Source of the DNA: Candidatus Endomicrobiellum trichonymphae
GTDB lineage: Bacteria; Elusimicrobiota; Endomicrobiia; Endomicrobiales; Endomicrobiaceae
Direction of reading: 5' to 3'
Assembly: GCF_002355835.1 (NCBI RefSeq)
Contig: NZ_AP017459.1
Span: forward strand, 806,001 to 870,000
Length of the DNA: 64,000 bases
Shown: one piece after another, positions 20,657-29,116 of the stretch
How the letters are laid out: each line of letters starts with the position of its first letter
How positions within the stretch are numbered: the first letter of the stretch is position 1
Translations under genes and position numbers: made by a program
Notes under the pieces: model-generated
The model's input: only the letters and a program-made list of their open reading frames with translations
Database searches by the model: none
Told to the model about the DNA's origin: nothing

Positions 20657-21352
20657 TCAGAGTAATTTCCTCTCATTTATTATTAACTCAAACGCACAAT
20701 CCAAAAAATCAGCAGCCCTCCTACACATAAGCATTCTCGACATAAAAATCTCAAAGTACTCCATAACTTTTGATATCTGCGTATCAATGGTAAGCTGAAG
20801 CGATATAACCTTTTTATCTTTAAGAACTTTCAAAAAAGATTTTTCTACGGCAGAATTCACTCTGTCGTGTATATCATATTTTGAAATATCAGGATTTCTA
20901 ACTCTTGTTTTATGCACGTCAGATTTATCAGCTAAAATTAAGGCAGCCGCCACAGGATTTACGGGATCTCCTGTTTCTTCTTCGTGGTTTCCTACCGCTG
21001 AAATTATCAATGCTGTTTCTTCAGGTGTCATACCCATATCTTTGAGCAATCTCATAGCTACAAGCGCGGCAGACTGCCCATGATCTTTCCTATTTACAAC
21101 ATTGCCTATATCGTGCATATAACCAGCTATTCCCGCAAGTTCCTGAAGTCTTTTCGAATAATCGAGATATAACAAAACGTTTTCAGCTATAGAAGCAACC
21201 AGCTTTACATGCCTGACGCCATGTTCGGTATAACCAATTGTTCCCAAATAATCGTTAGCGGACTTAATAAACGCATTGACTATTGGGTTTTTCTTTATGT
21301 CTTTAAGGACTATATTTGAATACTTATTTTTATCATCCATTATTTTAACCAT
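20657..21352 (-). CDS. HD-domain phosphohydrolase-like protein, paralog 1
   Basis: 231 residues. EHGVRHVKLVASIAENVL near 42, AGYMHDIGNVVNRKDHGQSAA near 72 (the HD pair and a further His) and NHEEETGDP near 117 give a metal-binding HD site. The C-terminal third contains YFEIFMSRMLMCRRAADFL. A paralog at 26114-26779 has the same layout and about half of the residues by eye. Substrate unknown. Placement between yajC and secD is unusual, and both paralogs flank the tgt-yajC junction, suggesting an old tandem duplication. Confidence 0.75.
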   Translation of the reverse strand: MVKIMDDKNKYSNIVLKDIKKNPIVNAFIKSANDYLGTIGYTEHGVRHVKLVASIAENVLLYLDYSKRLQELAGIAGYMHDIGNVVNRKDHGQSAALVAMRLLKDMGMTPEETALIISAVGNHEEETGDPVNPVAAALILADKSDVHKTRVRNPDISKYDIHDRVNSAVEKSFLKVLKDKKVISLQLTIDTQISKVMEYFEIFMSRMLMCRRAADFLDCAFELIINERKLL

Positions 21353-21395
21353 CGGGCACAGTATTCATCATTCCGAGTCCGACTAAAATCCTACT

Positions 21396-21797
21396 TTACT
21401 TCTTAACTATCTCAGGTATTTTCGCCGATTCTTCATCTTCCTTTGTTATAACAGCAGAAATCAGTTGTTTCACAATCTGAACATAAACTCCGTCTGAAAT
21501 TCTTGCTTCAACAGTGTTTCCTTTTACAGCATTTACCGTAGCATATAAACCGCCGCCGGTAATAATCCTGTCGTCTTTTTTCAAAGAATTTAATAAATCA
21601 CGGTGCTTTTTAGCTTTCTTCTGCTGTGGTCTTAACAAAAATAGATAGAAAAAAACAAATATAAGAATCAGCGGCATCAATCCGCCAAAAGAAGACAATC
21701 CCTCGGAAAGTGGCTGTGCAAACGATAACGACGGCATTGAAATGATTGCCAGCAAAAATATAAATAAATTAACAAATTTCCCCATTTTAAACCTCAT
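21396..21797 (-). CDS. yajC: Preprotein translocase accessory protein YajC
   Basis: Small single-helix membrane protein bound to SecDF. 133 residues with an added N-terminal hydrophobic stretch that may be a signal (MGKFVNLFIFLLAIISMPSL). The core LILIFVFFYLFLLRPQQKKAKKH is the YajC signature (membrane helix plus RPQQKKxK), then LKKDDRIITGGGLYATV. Two starts are possible: 21797, whose ATG overlaps the tgt stop, and 21785 (MGKF). Confidence 0.92.
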   Translation of the reverse strand: MRFKMGKFVNLFIFLLAIISMPSLSFAQPLSEGLSSFGGLMPLILIFVFFYLFLLRPQQKKAKKHRDLLNSLKKDDRIITGGGLYATVNAVKGNTVEARISDGVYVQIVKQLISAVITKEDEESAKIPEIVKK

Positions 21798-21868
21798 TTT
21801 TCCGAATATAAGTTTCTTGAATAGTATTTCTCAAAAAATTCTTTTTTTGACTTAAAAAAGCACCATTT
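21794..21868 (-). pseudogene. tgt: C-terminal fragment of tgt
   Basis: The minus-strand frame KSKKEFFEKYYSRNLYSEK ends in a TGA that overlaps the yajC start (ATGA). This matches the C-terminal end expected for queuine tRNA-ribosyltransferase in the usual order tgt-yajC-secD-secF. The N-terminal fragment lies at 26000-26114 and the catalytic middle is missing. On sequence alone this short piece is weak; the context makes it convincing. Confidence 0.55.
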
Positions 21869-21984
21869 CCCAATGACTTTCTTATTTTTAATATTAAGCC
21901 TACCATAAAATAAGTATTATGTAAAGACAAAAGACTTAAATACAAAGTTTCCTAAGTCCAGATTTTTTCTAAAAGAAAAAGCAG

Positions 21985-22068
21985 AAAAGAAACGACACCG
22001 ACTTGCATTTAAAGAGCGAAACTTCGTTTCACTTAACAACAACGACAGGCACGGAGCTTCGCTCTGAA
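21985..22068 (-). repeat. Triple mini-hairpin repeat, copy B (partial)
   Basis: On the minus strand it reads AGAGCGAAGCTCCGTGCC, then GTTGTTGTTAAGTGAAAC, GAAGTTTCGCTCTTTAAA. It keeps the second and third hairpins of copy C almost exactly but lacks the ATGCGAAGCAT stem and the sequence before it. It marks the tgt-side end of the inserted element. Confidence 0.85.
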
Positions 22069-22089
22069 TTTCTAACGTACATTCTGGTC

Positions 22090-23256
22090 AAAGGCTAGTC
22101 ATTGCGACATAAAACAAGTTGCGTTCCTCTGGTTCATTTTTAATTTCGCCGTGATAAATAAGCGGTGTGCGCCCATTTTCAGCACCTACGATAAACACTG
22201 TATCAAACTCTAAGCCCTTAGCAGAATGAAACGCAAAACTTTATTGCCTATATCGGCAAAAGTATCCTCTGTAGTCATATCCTGTACATAATCTAACCAG
22301 CCTTGTACGCTTTCGTCGCCAAAAGCAGCAATATATAAAACAATACCTTTACGCACCTTCCTCAAGAGCATCATTACGTGTCTGCTCGTAAACTCCAGAG
22401 CTTTTACCTTGATAATCTACATCTTTAAGAGCATATCCGTGAAATAACTTAAACAAAATATAATCACAAACAGCGGTAAGCTCTTTCATATCAGAACATT
22501 TATTTAAATAGTCAGTAAGAACAGAATAATAATTTGACAATCTAGTACAAAGAACATTTGTTAATTTACCAAAAGACATATTTTTGATATTGGATAACGC
22601 TTCATAAATAGATACGCTAGCAATCTCGGCATAGCTTCTAAGCTTTTTAAGAGAGGCTTCTCCAAACAGCTTAACATTTCTAGTCAATAAACGTTCAACA
22701 GCCAAATCATTTTTTGTGTCAATCAAAAATCAAAATAAGCGATAACATCTTTGACTTCTGGTCTAGCATACAAACTGTCAGCAGACTTAATTACATACGG
22801 AATATTTTCAGATTTAAGAGCCTGTTTAATCTTACTTTCCTTGCCAATAAGATTATTCGTGCGAGCTAATATTGCATAATTTTTATACAAATTATCGGAT
22901 TTAATAATATCTATAATATTTTTTTCGGGAGTGTCTGTTTGATATAACTGCAAGTCAGATAAGCTTCTTCCGTCAGAAACTGCTTCAAGCGGTTTAGACA
23001 ACCTGTTAGGATTACATTGTATTAATTGATTGGCGTGTTCAAGGACTACAGGAGCAGAACGATAATTATAAGTAAGGTACAACTGTTTAACAGTTTTTGA
23101 GGCGGAATACCTTTAGACAATAAAGTACGCAAAACGTCTGGCAATAACTGTAGTTTTGCCTGTTCCTTGCGCCAGCATAAACAATATAGGAGCCTTTATC
23201 TGTTGTGATAGCTTCTCTTCATTCATATCTTTTAAAATATGACTTAAATCACTCAT
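22090..23256 (-). pseudogene. UvrD/Rep-type helicase with large internal deletion
   Basis: Starts at 23256 (MSDLSHILKDMNEEK) and reaches a Walker A, MLAQGTGKTTVIARRFA. It then jumps straight to motif IV-like YLTYNYRSAPVVLEHANQLI and on through NYAILARTNN (22723-23082), 22349-22726, and finally AKGLEFDTVFIVGAENGRTPL and ERNLFYVAMT (motifs V/VI) in other frames. The segment between motifs I and III is missing, and at least three frameshifts are present. Intact superfamily 1A helicases have about 650-700 residues. It could be a chromosomal gene caught up in the insertion, or element cargo. Confidence 0.75.
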
Positions 23257-23323
23257 TTTATATACCTTAACTTAAACCATCCTTAAACTCTACAACAGTT
23301 TGATTAATCGCCAATAACGCCGA

Positions 23324-23606
23324 TTACATTTGGTCAAGACGAGAATTAAGCTTTTGTATATCTGAACGAACTGTCTCATATAATCGTTTAATTTCTTGAT
23401 TTTCAGTTTTAACAATATTTAACCAACCGCATATTTGCTTCGTATTGCAAGAAGGACAATCCGACAACTGGGCAACTAATTGGAACAAAGGTTTAACATA
23501 TTTTTTAAGAACGCCAAGACCAGTAATACGCATATTGCCGTGCATTTCGCCGTCGTACCGCTATTTGTTTATAAATCTCATCAAAATCAAATAATAATTG
23601 TTTCAA
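23324..23606 (-). pseudogene. Small hypothetical protein, frameshifted
   Basis: KQLLFDFDEIYKQIAVRR (about 23540-23606, with a TTG start) continues after a one-base shift as DGEMHGNMRITGLGVLKKYV and on to QKLNSRLDQM. The middle holds a possible metal site, CPSCNTKQIC, and the C-terminal part is a coiled-coil-prone helix (VKTENQEIKRLYETV). Family not recognised. It sits between helicase relic and hairpin copy C within the element. Confidence 0.45.
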
Positions 23607-23868
23607 GAAAAGCACTCCTTTAAATAAATTAAGCGGGGATACCGCTACTTCTACTAGACAGCCTCAAGAGTGCGCCAAAGAATAACAACACAAGACAAAA
23701 AACAAGATTAACAACAACATTGCAATAACAACCAAACAACAACAGCAACAACATTTTTTTATAAACATAGTATCTAATATCCAATATAGCAGGGGCAACA
23801 ACAACATAATTAATCAACTAAACTAAATACAAATTCTTTCATATAAAAGTTCTAATATTACATAACAA

Positions 23869-24030
23869 CAACAAACAACGACAACAACTTACATTTAAAG
23901 AGCGAAACTTCGTTTCACTTAACAACAACGACAGGCACGGAGCTTCGCTCCTCTTATGCTTCGCATTCTATATCCTGCTAACGTTTACTACTTTTTATTT
24001 TTTACGGAATTTTACTCTAACAACAACTTT
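23869..24030 (-). repeat. Triple mini-hairpin repeat, copy C (fullest)
   Basis: Minus strand order: GTAAACGTTAGCAGGATATA, hairpin 1 ATGCGAAGCAT, hairpin 2 GGAGCGAAGCTCC, a GTGCCTGTCGTTGTTGTTA linker, hairpin 3 AGTGAAACGAAGTTTCGCT (8-bp stem with one wobble), then CTTTAAATGTAAGTTGTTG. All three stems close on C-GAA-G; two contain the heptamer GCGAAGC, known as an exceptionally stable DNA mini-hairpin. It lies directly downstream of the lipoprotein gene, on the strand that would be the viral strand. Confidence 0.88.
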
Positions 24031-24060
24031 CGTCATACATCTATTCCTCAAAAACCGTCG

Positions 24061-24633
24061 TCAATCATCCATCGCCATTCTCAATCTAGCATTCTCAAGC
24101 CTTAATTGCGTATTCTCATAATGCGACCTATTAAAGTCTTGCCTATATAAATCACTAACGTGTTTTAAACCAACAATTTCGTTATTCAAACCATCAACTT
24201 GGAGATTCAAATACGCATTCCGCTTAAGAAGTCCTTTTTCATAATTAGCCCTGTCTCTAGCATTCACTTCAGCCCAAGCAATACGCGCTCTTTGTTCGTT
24301 TTCTAGCTGAACCTGCAAAGGAACTCGTCCGACTGCTTCTTGATTGGCTCGATTAATTTGTTCCTGCAATACAGAGAAAATGTTAAACACAACAACGAAT
24401 CCCGTTATATAACCTACAGCATTGTCCCAAACAGAGTCCGTCTTTTTTTCTTTATCCTCATAACATTTTGAAACATCGTCGTCCATCTTTTTCAATGTAT
24501 TAATATCCACTTCAACCATAGTCTTTTCAGCCGACGGCAATACTGCAGTGTTTAACAATGTTTATTTTTTACCACAACTGGAAAGAAGAACCAACGAAAA
24601 AACAGTTAATAAAGACAGCAACACTCTTACCAT
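24061..24633 (-). pseudogene. Lipoprotein with coiled coil, nonsense codon after lipobox
   Basis: Start 24633 gives MVRVLLSLLTVFSLVLLSSCG, a lipoprotein signal with lipobox LSSC. Codon 24 is TAA, after which the same frame is open for 166 codons (TLLNTAVLPSAEKTM onward). The paralog at 11169-11374 has CAA here, so this is a C-to-T change. The rest has one membrane segment (VGYITGFVVVFNIFSVL) and a long charged coiled-coil tail (NRANQEAVGRV..., NSEIVGLKHV-like region, ENTQLRLENARLRM). Probably an envelope-anchored protein of the mobile element. A TTG at 24558 could restart translation without the signal. Confidence 0.6.
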
Positions 24634-24775
24634 AATTATCCACCTTTTTAAATTAATTAAATATATTTTTTACAATAATATTACTGCATTTTTATACATC
24701 TCAAACCCTTACCGTCAGTGGGTTCCCTCTGTAAGCTAAACAGAAAACAACTAACGGCAAGCGATATAATAAAAA

Positions 24776-25199
24776 TCAGTCATTAATATCATAATTATTT
24801 TTACGCATTAAATCCTCATTTAATTTTTGTACAATTTCGGCATTACGCTCCAGAGCTTCATTAAAACGGACTTTCTCAACGGCTTCTTTTCCCTTAACAT
24901 CTGGATTTTTTTAAACCAATCCTACAGATACCAATCTTAGCAAAATTAGTACTCCAACCATCAACAAGACCAACAGAACCAGCAGTAGCCGCATTAGTAA
25001 AAACATCAGCAGAAGCGACAACAGAAGCAGGAAACTCACGATTAAAGCCTAATCCTAATGCTTTTGAATATTGCCTAAAAGGCGCGAGCCTGCCATTCTT
25101 ATCACACATAATTAAAATCTTATCTTTTTTAGCTGTTGCAACTCTGCCTTTTGCTTCAACCAAAGTTTTACGATAATTAATTCTCGCCTGCTTCAACAT
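24776..25199 (-). pseudogene. Unknown element protein (ORF X), frameshifted in an A7 run
   Basis: Begins in MLKQARINYRKTLVEAKGRV and passes GRLAPFRQYSKALGLGFNRE, ASADVFTNAATAGSVGLVDG to ICRIG. A seven-A run near 24908 shifts the frame. The continuation KNPDVKGKEAVEKVRFNEAL, ERNAEIVQKLNEDLMRKN ends at 24776. The copy at 11598-12053 keeps both halves, supporting a single gene of about 140 residues. The N-terminus appears fused to the end of the replication gene by deletion. No family recognised. Confidence 0.6.
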
Positions 25200-25987
25200 A
25201 TATTTGCAGCATAATTAAAACAGCCTTTAGACGTACAATCACAAAGTTTGCGAACTTCACCGTATTTCCAAATTTTTTGGAGCAATTCATTTGTAGAATT
25301 CCATTGAGCTTGTTGCTTTTTCAAAAAATAATAATCATATTTAGCCATTGACAAAGACTTCATATTATCAAAAATAACCCCACTTGTTATAATCTTTAGT
25401 TATTCTAGATATAGTTTTAGGGCTATAGCCAGCGCTAAGCCCATATACAGTGATATGATAATGCGGTCTATCCAATATATTTCCGTATTCACCGCAATAA
25501 AAGCACCTAATCTTTAAATTTCTATGATAACTAAGATAATCACGCAAATCCTTAATAAATGTCTGGACGTCAAGTTTACGAAACGTAGAATATTTATTCA
25601 ATTCACGTACAAGCTCATTATGTTCACAACCACAGCAATACTCGTTAGGATTAGCACGATGTTCAAAATGAGTAGGAAGCATATTATATGAATGCCGATT
25701 ATAAACAGAACTTTTTTTGGCATAACGCCTGCCATAAGACTTTAATATTTTCAACTGCTCTTTTATTTCATCTGAACGCTTACCGTATTGAGGCAATATG
25801 GGCAAATTGTTATTATCATAGGTAAGAGTCAACAAGCATTTACATAACCGCTATCCGTAAAATGTACAGCTTCGTCAGACATACGCTGACTAAGTTCTTG
25901 TGCTTTGTCCTTAAGGCAACCAAGGCAATGATTACAACGAACGTAAACTTCTGGCACTGCAGTGCCATTGCGAGATTTAGGTCTCAT
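25193..25987 (-). pseudogene. Microviridae VP4-like rolling-circle replication protein, broken
   Basis: Three frame segments of one gene. N-terminal: MRPKSRNGTAVPEV and CNHCLGCLKDKAQELSQRM, the Cys-pair opening typical of gokushovirus VP4. After a one-base shift near 25837: LTLTYDNNNLPIL, then FIKDLRDYLSYHRNLKIRCF, CGEYGNILDRPHYHITVYG with the HUH-type metal motif (HYH). After a further shift near 25367: KYDYYFLKKQQAQWNSTNEL, where YFLK fits the catalytic Tyr motif YxxK. Summed length about 260 residues, near the family norm. It would nick the origin to start rolling-circle replication. Inactive now. A plasmid Rep derived from VP4 is the alternative. Confidence 0.82.
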
Positions 25988-25999
25988 TTTAACACCTAA

Positions 26000-26114
26000 C
26001 CTTGCGTTCCCACAGGCATAAAAACCGGAGTGTCAATAACACAGCACAAACTCTTCCGCGCCTTGCTCTGAGTTCAGGGGATTTTTTTATAAGTTGGTAA
26101 GAACCATATTCCAT
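26000..26114 (-). pseudogene. tgt: N-terminal fragment of queuine tRNA-ribosyltransferase
   Basis: Start 26114 overlaps the stop of the HD gene (TAATG). MEYGSYQLIKKSPELRARRG and, after a shift, IDTPVFMPVGTQG are the unmistakable Tgt opening (RARRGR...TPVFMPVGTQ). Homology ends at about 26000 where the mobile element begins. The catalytic Asp residues and zinc site are absent, so tRNA queuosine modification through Tgt is lost unless a second copy exists. Confidence 0.88.
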
Positions 26115-26779
26115 TACAGAAACTTATCCTCATTAATATACAATTCAAAATTACAGTTTAAAACGCTGCTTGCTCTTCTGCAGAAATTTGTCCTTGACAT
26201 AAATATTTCAAAATAGTCCATAACCGAACATATTGTGGCGTCGATTTTTATCCGCAATCCGATAGTCATCTCTTCTTTATTTATAACAACATCAACTTTT
26301 TGACAGGCGGCAATGATACGAGAATGTTTATAGACATAATACAAATCTTCAGCCCTTATTCTCTCGCGGCGCACATCTGTTTTATCTCCGAGAACAAGAG
26401 CGGCAGCAATCGCCGACACCGGATCCACAGTCTTATCTTCATGACAACCTACAGCGCTTGCTATAGCAAAAATATCTTCATTATATCTGTTATCTCCAAT
26501 AACATTTAAAAACATTATTGAGCTGCTTTGATCATGTCCATATTTTGAAACCAAATTGCCCATATCGTGAATATAAGAAGCAATTTTAGCAAGTTCCTGT
26601 TCTCTTTTGCTGTAGCCTAAATATTTCAAAATCCGCTCGGCAATTTCAGCGGCGTACAAAGCATGACCTCTGCCATGCTCTTTATATCCCATAAGAGCAA
26701 ATGTTTTGTCCATAAATTCAAAATATGTCCGTATCTCAAGGTTATTTTTTATTTCTTCAAAAGTTAATATCTCATCCAT
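26114..26779 (-). CDS. HD-domain phosphohydrolase-like protein, paralog 2
   Basis: 221 residues, intact. EHGRGHALYAAEIAERILKY near 40, ASYIHDMGNLVSKYGHDQSS near 68 and GCHEDKTVDP near 112 repeat the metal-binding pattern of the HD protein at 20657-21352. VMDYFEIFMSRTNFCRRASS near the C-terminus is nearly the same in both. It was the gene directly upstream of tgt (one-base overlap), so the ancestral order was HD2-tgt-yajC-HD1-secD-secF. Substrate unknown. Confidence 0.75.
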   Translation of the reverse strand: MDEILTFEEIKNNLEIRTYFEFMDKTFALMGYKEHGRGHALYAAEIAERILKYLGYSKREQELAKIASYIHDMGNLVSKYGHDQSSSIMFLNVIGDNRYNEDIFAIASAVGCHEDKTVDPVSAIAAALVLGDKTDVRRERIRAEDLYYVYKHSRIIAACQKVDVVINKEEMTIGLRIKIDATICSVMDYFEIFMSRTNFCRRASSVLNCNFELYINEDKFL

Positions 26780-27017
26780 TTAAATATTATATCAAATCCT
26801 AATATGCATTATCTTTAATTAATGCAGCCCGCTGAAAGGCAAAAACGAGAAAAAACCGTCTCTTAAAGTCTTTTAGTTTAGTTTAAAACCGCAATGTTAC
26901 GGACAAATATCTAATTTAATTCGATGCAATAAATAGCCAATATGCAAAAATACTCCGTTCTTATTAAAATGTTAAGATAGATTGAACCAATTTATTTTTT
27001 TCAGGAATTCCAAAAAT

Positions 27018-27321
27018 ATGAAAAAAGGAAGAGTTTTGCTTACTCTAGGCACTATGGATATAGGTAAACTGTTAATAGAATATGCGATTCCCGCGACTAT
27101 CGCTATACAAAATAACCGATAGTATTTTTATAGGTTACGGCATCGGGGAGCTATAGCTTTATCCGGTCTTGCGACCACTTTTCCTATTATGAACTTATCG
27201 GCGACGTTCGGTTCTCTGATAGGTATCGGAGCTGCTACTCTTAATGTCGCTTAGACTTGGACAAAAAGATTACGTTGCGACAAATTATATCATCGGGAAT
27301 GTGATATCCAATACAGTACAA
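27018..27321 (+). pseudogene. MATE-family efflux transporter, N-terminal part
   Basis: MKKGRVLLTLGTMDIGKLLI, then EYAIPATIAIQ, and after a shift TDSIFIGYGIGELALSG..., LATTFPIMNLSATFGSLIGI and LGQKDYVATNYIIGNVISNT. These are helices 1-3 of a MATE drug/sodium antiporter. Frameshifts and TAG/TAA codons are present. Homology stops near 27321 and resumes only at about 30560. Confidence 0.82.
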
Positions 27322-27383
27322 TAATTATATAAAAACCACGTGGGTATCACCTTCAATAACGGCAAAAAGCGAGGAGGAATAAA

Positions 27384-28158
27384 ATGAAAAGTTTTTTAAA
27401 GGCAGGAGCAGTATGTTTGGTTGTAGCAGTATCAGGGTGCGGGAAACTAGATAGATTTACTGGAATAAAACCTACCGCTGAAATTCCGCCAGCTAAAGAA
27501 ATACAAAATGTTAATCCAGAAGTTGTTGCAAAAGTTAAGAATGTTGATATTTGTACTTCAACGGAATTATTAAAAGAAAGTTTGGGCAACTTAAAAACTA
27601 TGCCAGAAGGCTTGTTTATAGAAAAATTCAGCGAGAAATACAATAAAATAGCACGTAAGCTTCCGCCGCTTAAATCGTCTTTGCTATACAGGTTAAAAGA
27701 AGCGTTTACAACGGATTTCTCAATGATACATCTAATGACTAGTACTTTTTGGGACGGCAATTTTGGGGAACAACTTGAAGCAGAAATGAGATTGAGACTT
27801 GAGGATTAAGTAAAGAAAAATCCTTTGGCGACTTCTTGTTGGATAAATAAACGTATTGAAAAAGGCGAATTGCTGATTAAAAAAGATAATCTTGATTTTA
27901 AAGTCAGAGATTTAGAGTTTATTGTGGGAAGACCTAATATGTTTTCAGACGAAAAAAGAGCAGAGGCAGAGAAAGAGCTAATCGAGCGTAAAAATGAGCT
28001 TGTAGACACAGAGAACAAACTGAAACAATATGACAGCATTGTAATACTGCCTTACAATCAAATGGGTAATATTTCATATAAACTCATATGATACCGAGTA
28101 CGAAACAGCATATATCTATTATCTTAAGGCTGTTAATGAACATCTAGATAATAAGTAA
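27384..28158 (+). pseudogene. Lipoprotein with coiled-coil C-terminus, nonsense and frameshift
   Basis: MKSFLKAGAVCLVVAVSGCG is a lipoprotein signal with lipobox VSGC. The frame runs 141 codons to TAA at 27807. The same frame then stays open (VKKNPLATSCWINKRIEKGE) through an acidic/basic coiled coil (EKRAEAEKELIERKNELVDT) to 28091. A final shift gives YDTEYETAYIYYLKAVNEHL and a stop at 28158. So one lipoprotein of about 255 residues seems to have suffered a nonsense change and a frameshift. Alternatively the first 141 residues are a complete protein. Unknown role in the envelope. Confidence 0.55.
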
Positions 28159-28178
28159 AAACACAGAGGGCAGGAAAA

Positions 28179-28393
28179 ATGAGACTGACAAAAGAACAGA
28201 ATATGAAGTTAGAAAAGCAACTTTTTAAAGATGGACATTATCCTAGTTTTGATAAATGAGGCTACACAGTAGATTTTTTAAAAGGAATATCAAAAGCTTT
28301 AGAAAAAATAGGCGCTGCCTATCCTATGATATTGTATACAAAGTCGACTGCACGCTTAATATCGTAGAAGATATGAACGTAAAAGAATACTAA
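28179..28393 (+). pseudogene. Small unknown protein with in-frame TGA
   Basis: MRLTKEQNMKLEKQLFKDGH YPSFDK, then TGA, then GYTVDFLKGISKALEKIGA in the same frame. After a shift, YKVDCTLNIVEDMNVKEY ends at 28393. A ribosome site (GGGCAGGAAAAATG) precedes it. About 70 residues in total. Family not recognised. Confidence 0.4.
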
Positions 28394-28486
28394 AATGTTA
28401 GTACTACAGAAAGGGATAGCGGCGTAGCTTAAACACGAAAGCCCTACTATCCCTTTTATATTCAGCAAAAAAAAAGAAAATTAAAA

Positions 28487-28807
28487 ATGGAATTGAAAAA
28501 AGGCGGATGGGATGCAAATAGTTATAACTGGCATATTAATCGTAAGCAATATGCATTTACGGTGTTGCCAGCTAGTTTTGTTTGGTCGTTGTGTTATGTA
28601 TATCATTCAGGGATACCCCCTTTGCCTTTTAGCATTATAGTCGGCATTAGTCGTAGTTGTCTCTGTTGGCAGGTGCCACGATTTGGGCGCAAGGGGCTGG
28701 TGGTGCGTTTTACTTGCAGTGCCTGCGCTGAATGTTGTGATGGCGGCAATGTTGCTTTTCGGCAAAAGAGACGCTATGTCATAATTTCTGGAAATAGCAT
28801 AAGTTAA
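28487..28807 (+). CDS. Hypothetical membrane protein, frame doubtful in the second half
   Basis: MELKKGGWDANSYNWHINRK and QYAFTVLPASFVWSLCYVYH look coding with one hydrophobic helix. The second half in this frame is rich in Cys and Arg and looks unnatural. Another frame gives LLAGATIWAQGAGGAFYLQ, and a third NVVMAAMLLFGKRDAMS, so at least two indels may have occurred. Probably a decayed two-helix membrane protein of the inserted module. Confidence 0.35.
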   Translation: MELKKGGWDANSYNWHINRKQYAFTVLPASFVWSLCYVYHSGIPPLPFSIIVGISRSCLCWQVPRFGRKGLVVRFTCSACAECCDGGNVAFRQKRRYVIISGNSIS

Positions 28808-28834
28808 CACAACAAAAAAAGGGGATAAAAGAAA

Positions 28835-29116
28835 TGTTAAATAAATCTATAAATTTTTTGGACTTAGTCGCTAAAATGTTTTTTACTTTTGTTTGTTAGA
28901 AGTTATCTTTTTTATGACTTTGTTAATCGAGCGCACATTAGAATAGTTGATGTTGTTGCCTTTGTTGGGTTATTCTTACTGATGGTTAGATTTATATCAA
29001 ATGTTTGTGGTTTGCTGAAAAAAATAATTTATACAGCGGGCAGGTTTAATCTCCAATTTTTCCTGCTCGTGATAAAATTTAAAAATTTGGGAATAAAAAA
29101 AAGGAGATTGAAATGA
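28835..29116 (+). pseudogene. Small membrane protein, frameshifted
   Basis: MLNKSINFLDLVAKMFFTFV reaches a stop. A one-base shift restores SYLFYDFVNRAHIRIVDVVA, FVGLFLLMVRFISNVCGLLK and a basic tail ending GIKKRRLK. Two hydrophobic helices. Its stop overlaps the next start as ATGA, as in compact phage or plasmid operons. Function unknown. Confidence 0.45.

Larger units (their letters stand above)
21985..26000 (-). mobile_element. Microvirus-like or plasmid-like element replacing the middle of tgt
   Basis: About 4 kb lying between the two ends of tgt. In transcription order (right to left): a VP4-type rolling-circle replication gene, an unknown ORF, a lipoprotein-type gene, mini-hairpin repeat copy C, a small ORF, a UvrD-like helicase relic, and repeat copy B. 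All genes are broken. The size and the VP4-like gene fit a gokushovirus or a plasmid derived from one, but no capsid (VP1) gene is visible. Direct hairpin copies B and C bracket the helicase part, so the element may be composite. Left edge is set by similarity among hairpin copies, right edge by the end of tgt homology. Confidence 0.7.

Noticed and set aside
23629-23817. 62-codon minus-strand frame, hydrophobic with Leu/Val runs
   Set aside because: It arises from a CAA-repeat-like plus strand (caacaacaaca), so the Leu/Val pattern is low complexity rather than evidence of a membrane protein.
21985-26000. Complete gokushovirus genome
   Set aside because: No major capsid (VP1/F), pilot (VP2) or scaffold gene could be recognised; only the VP4-like replication gene supports a viral origin, so a VP4-derived plasmid remains equally possible.
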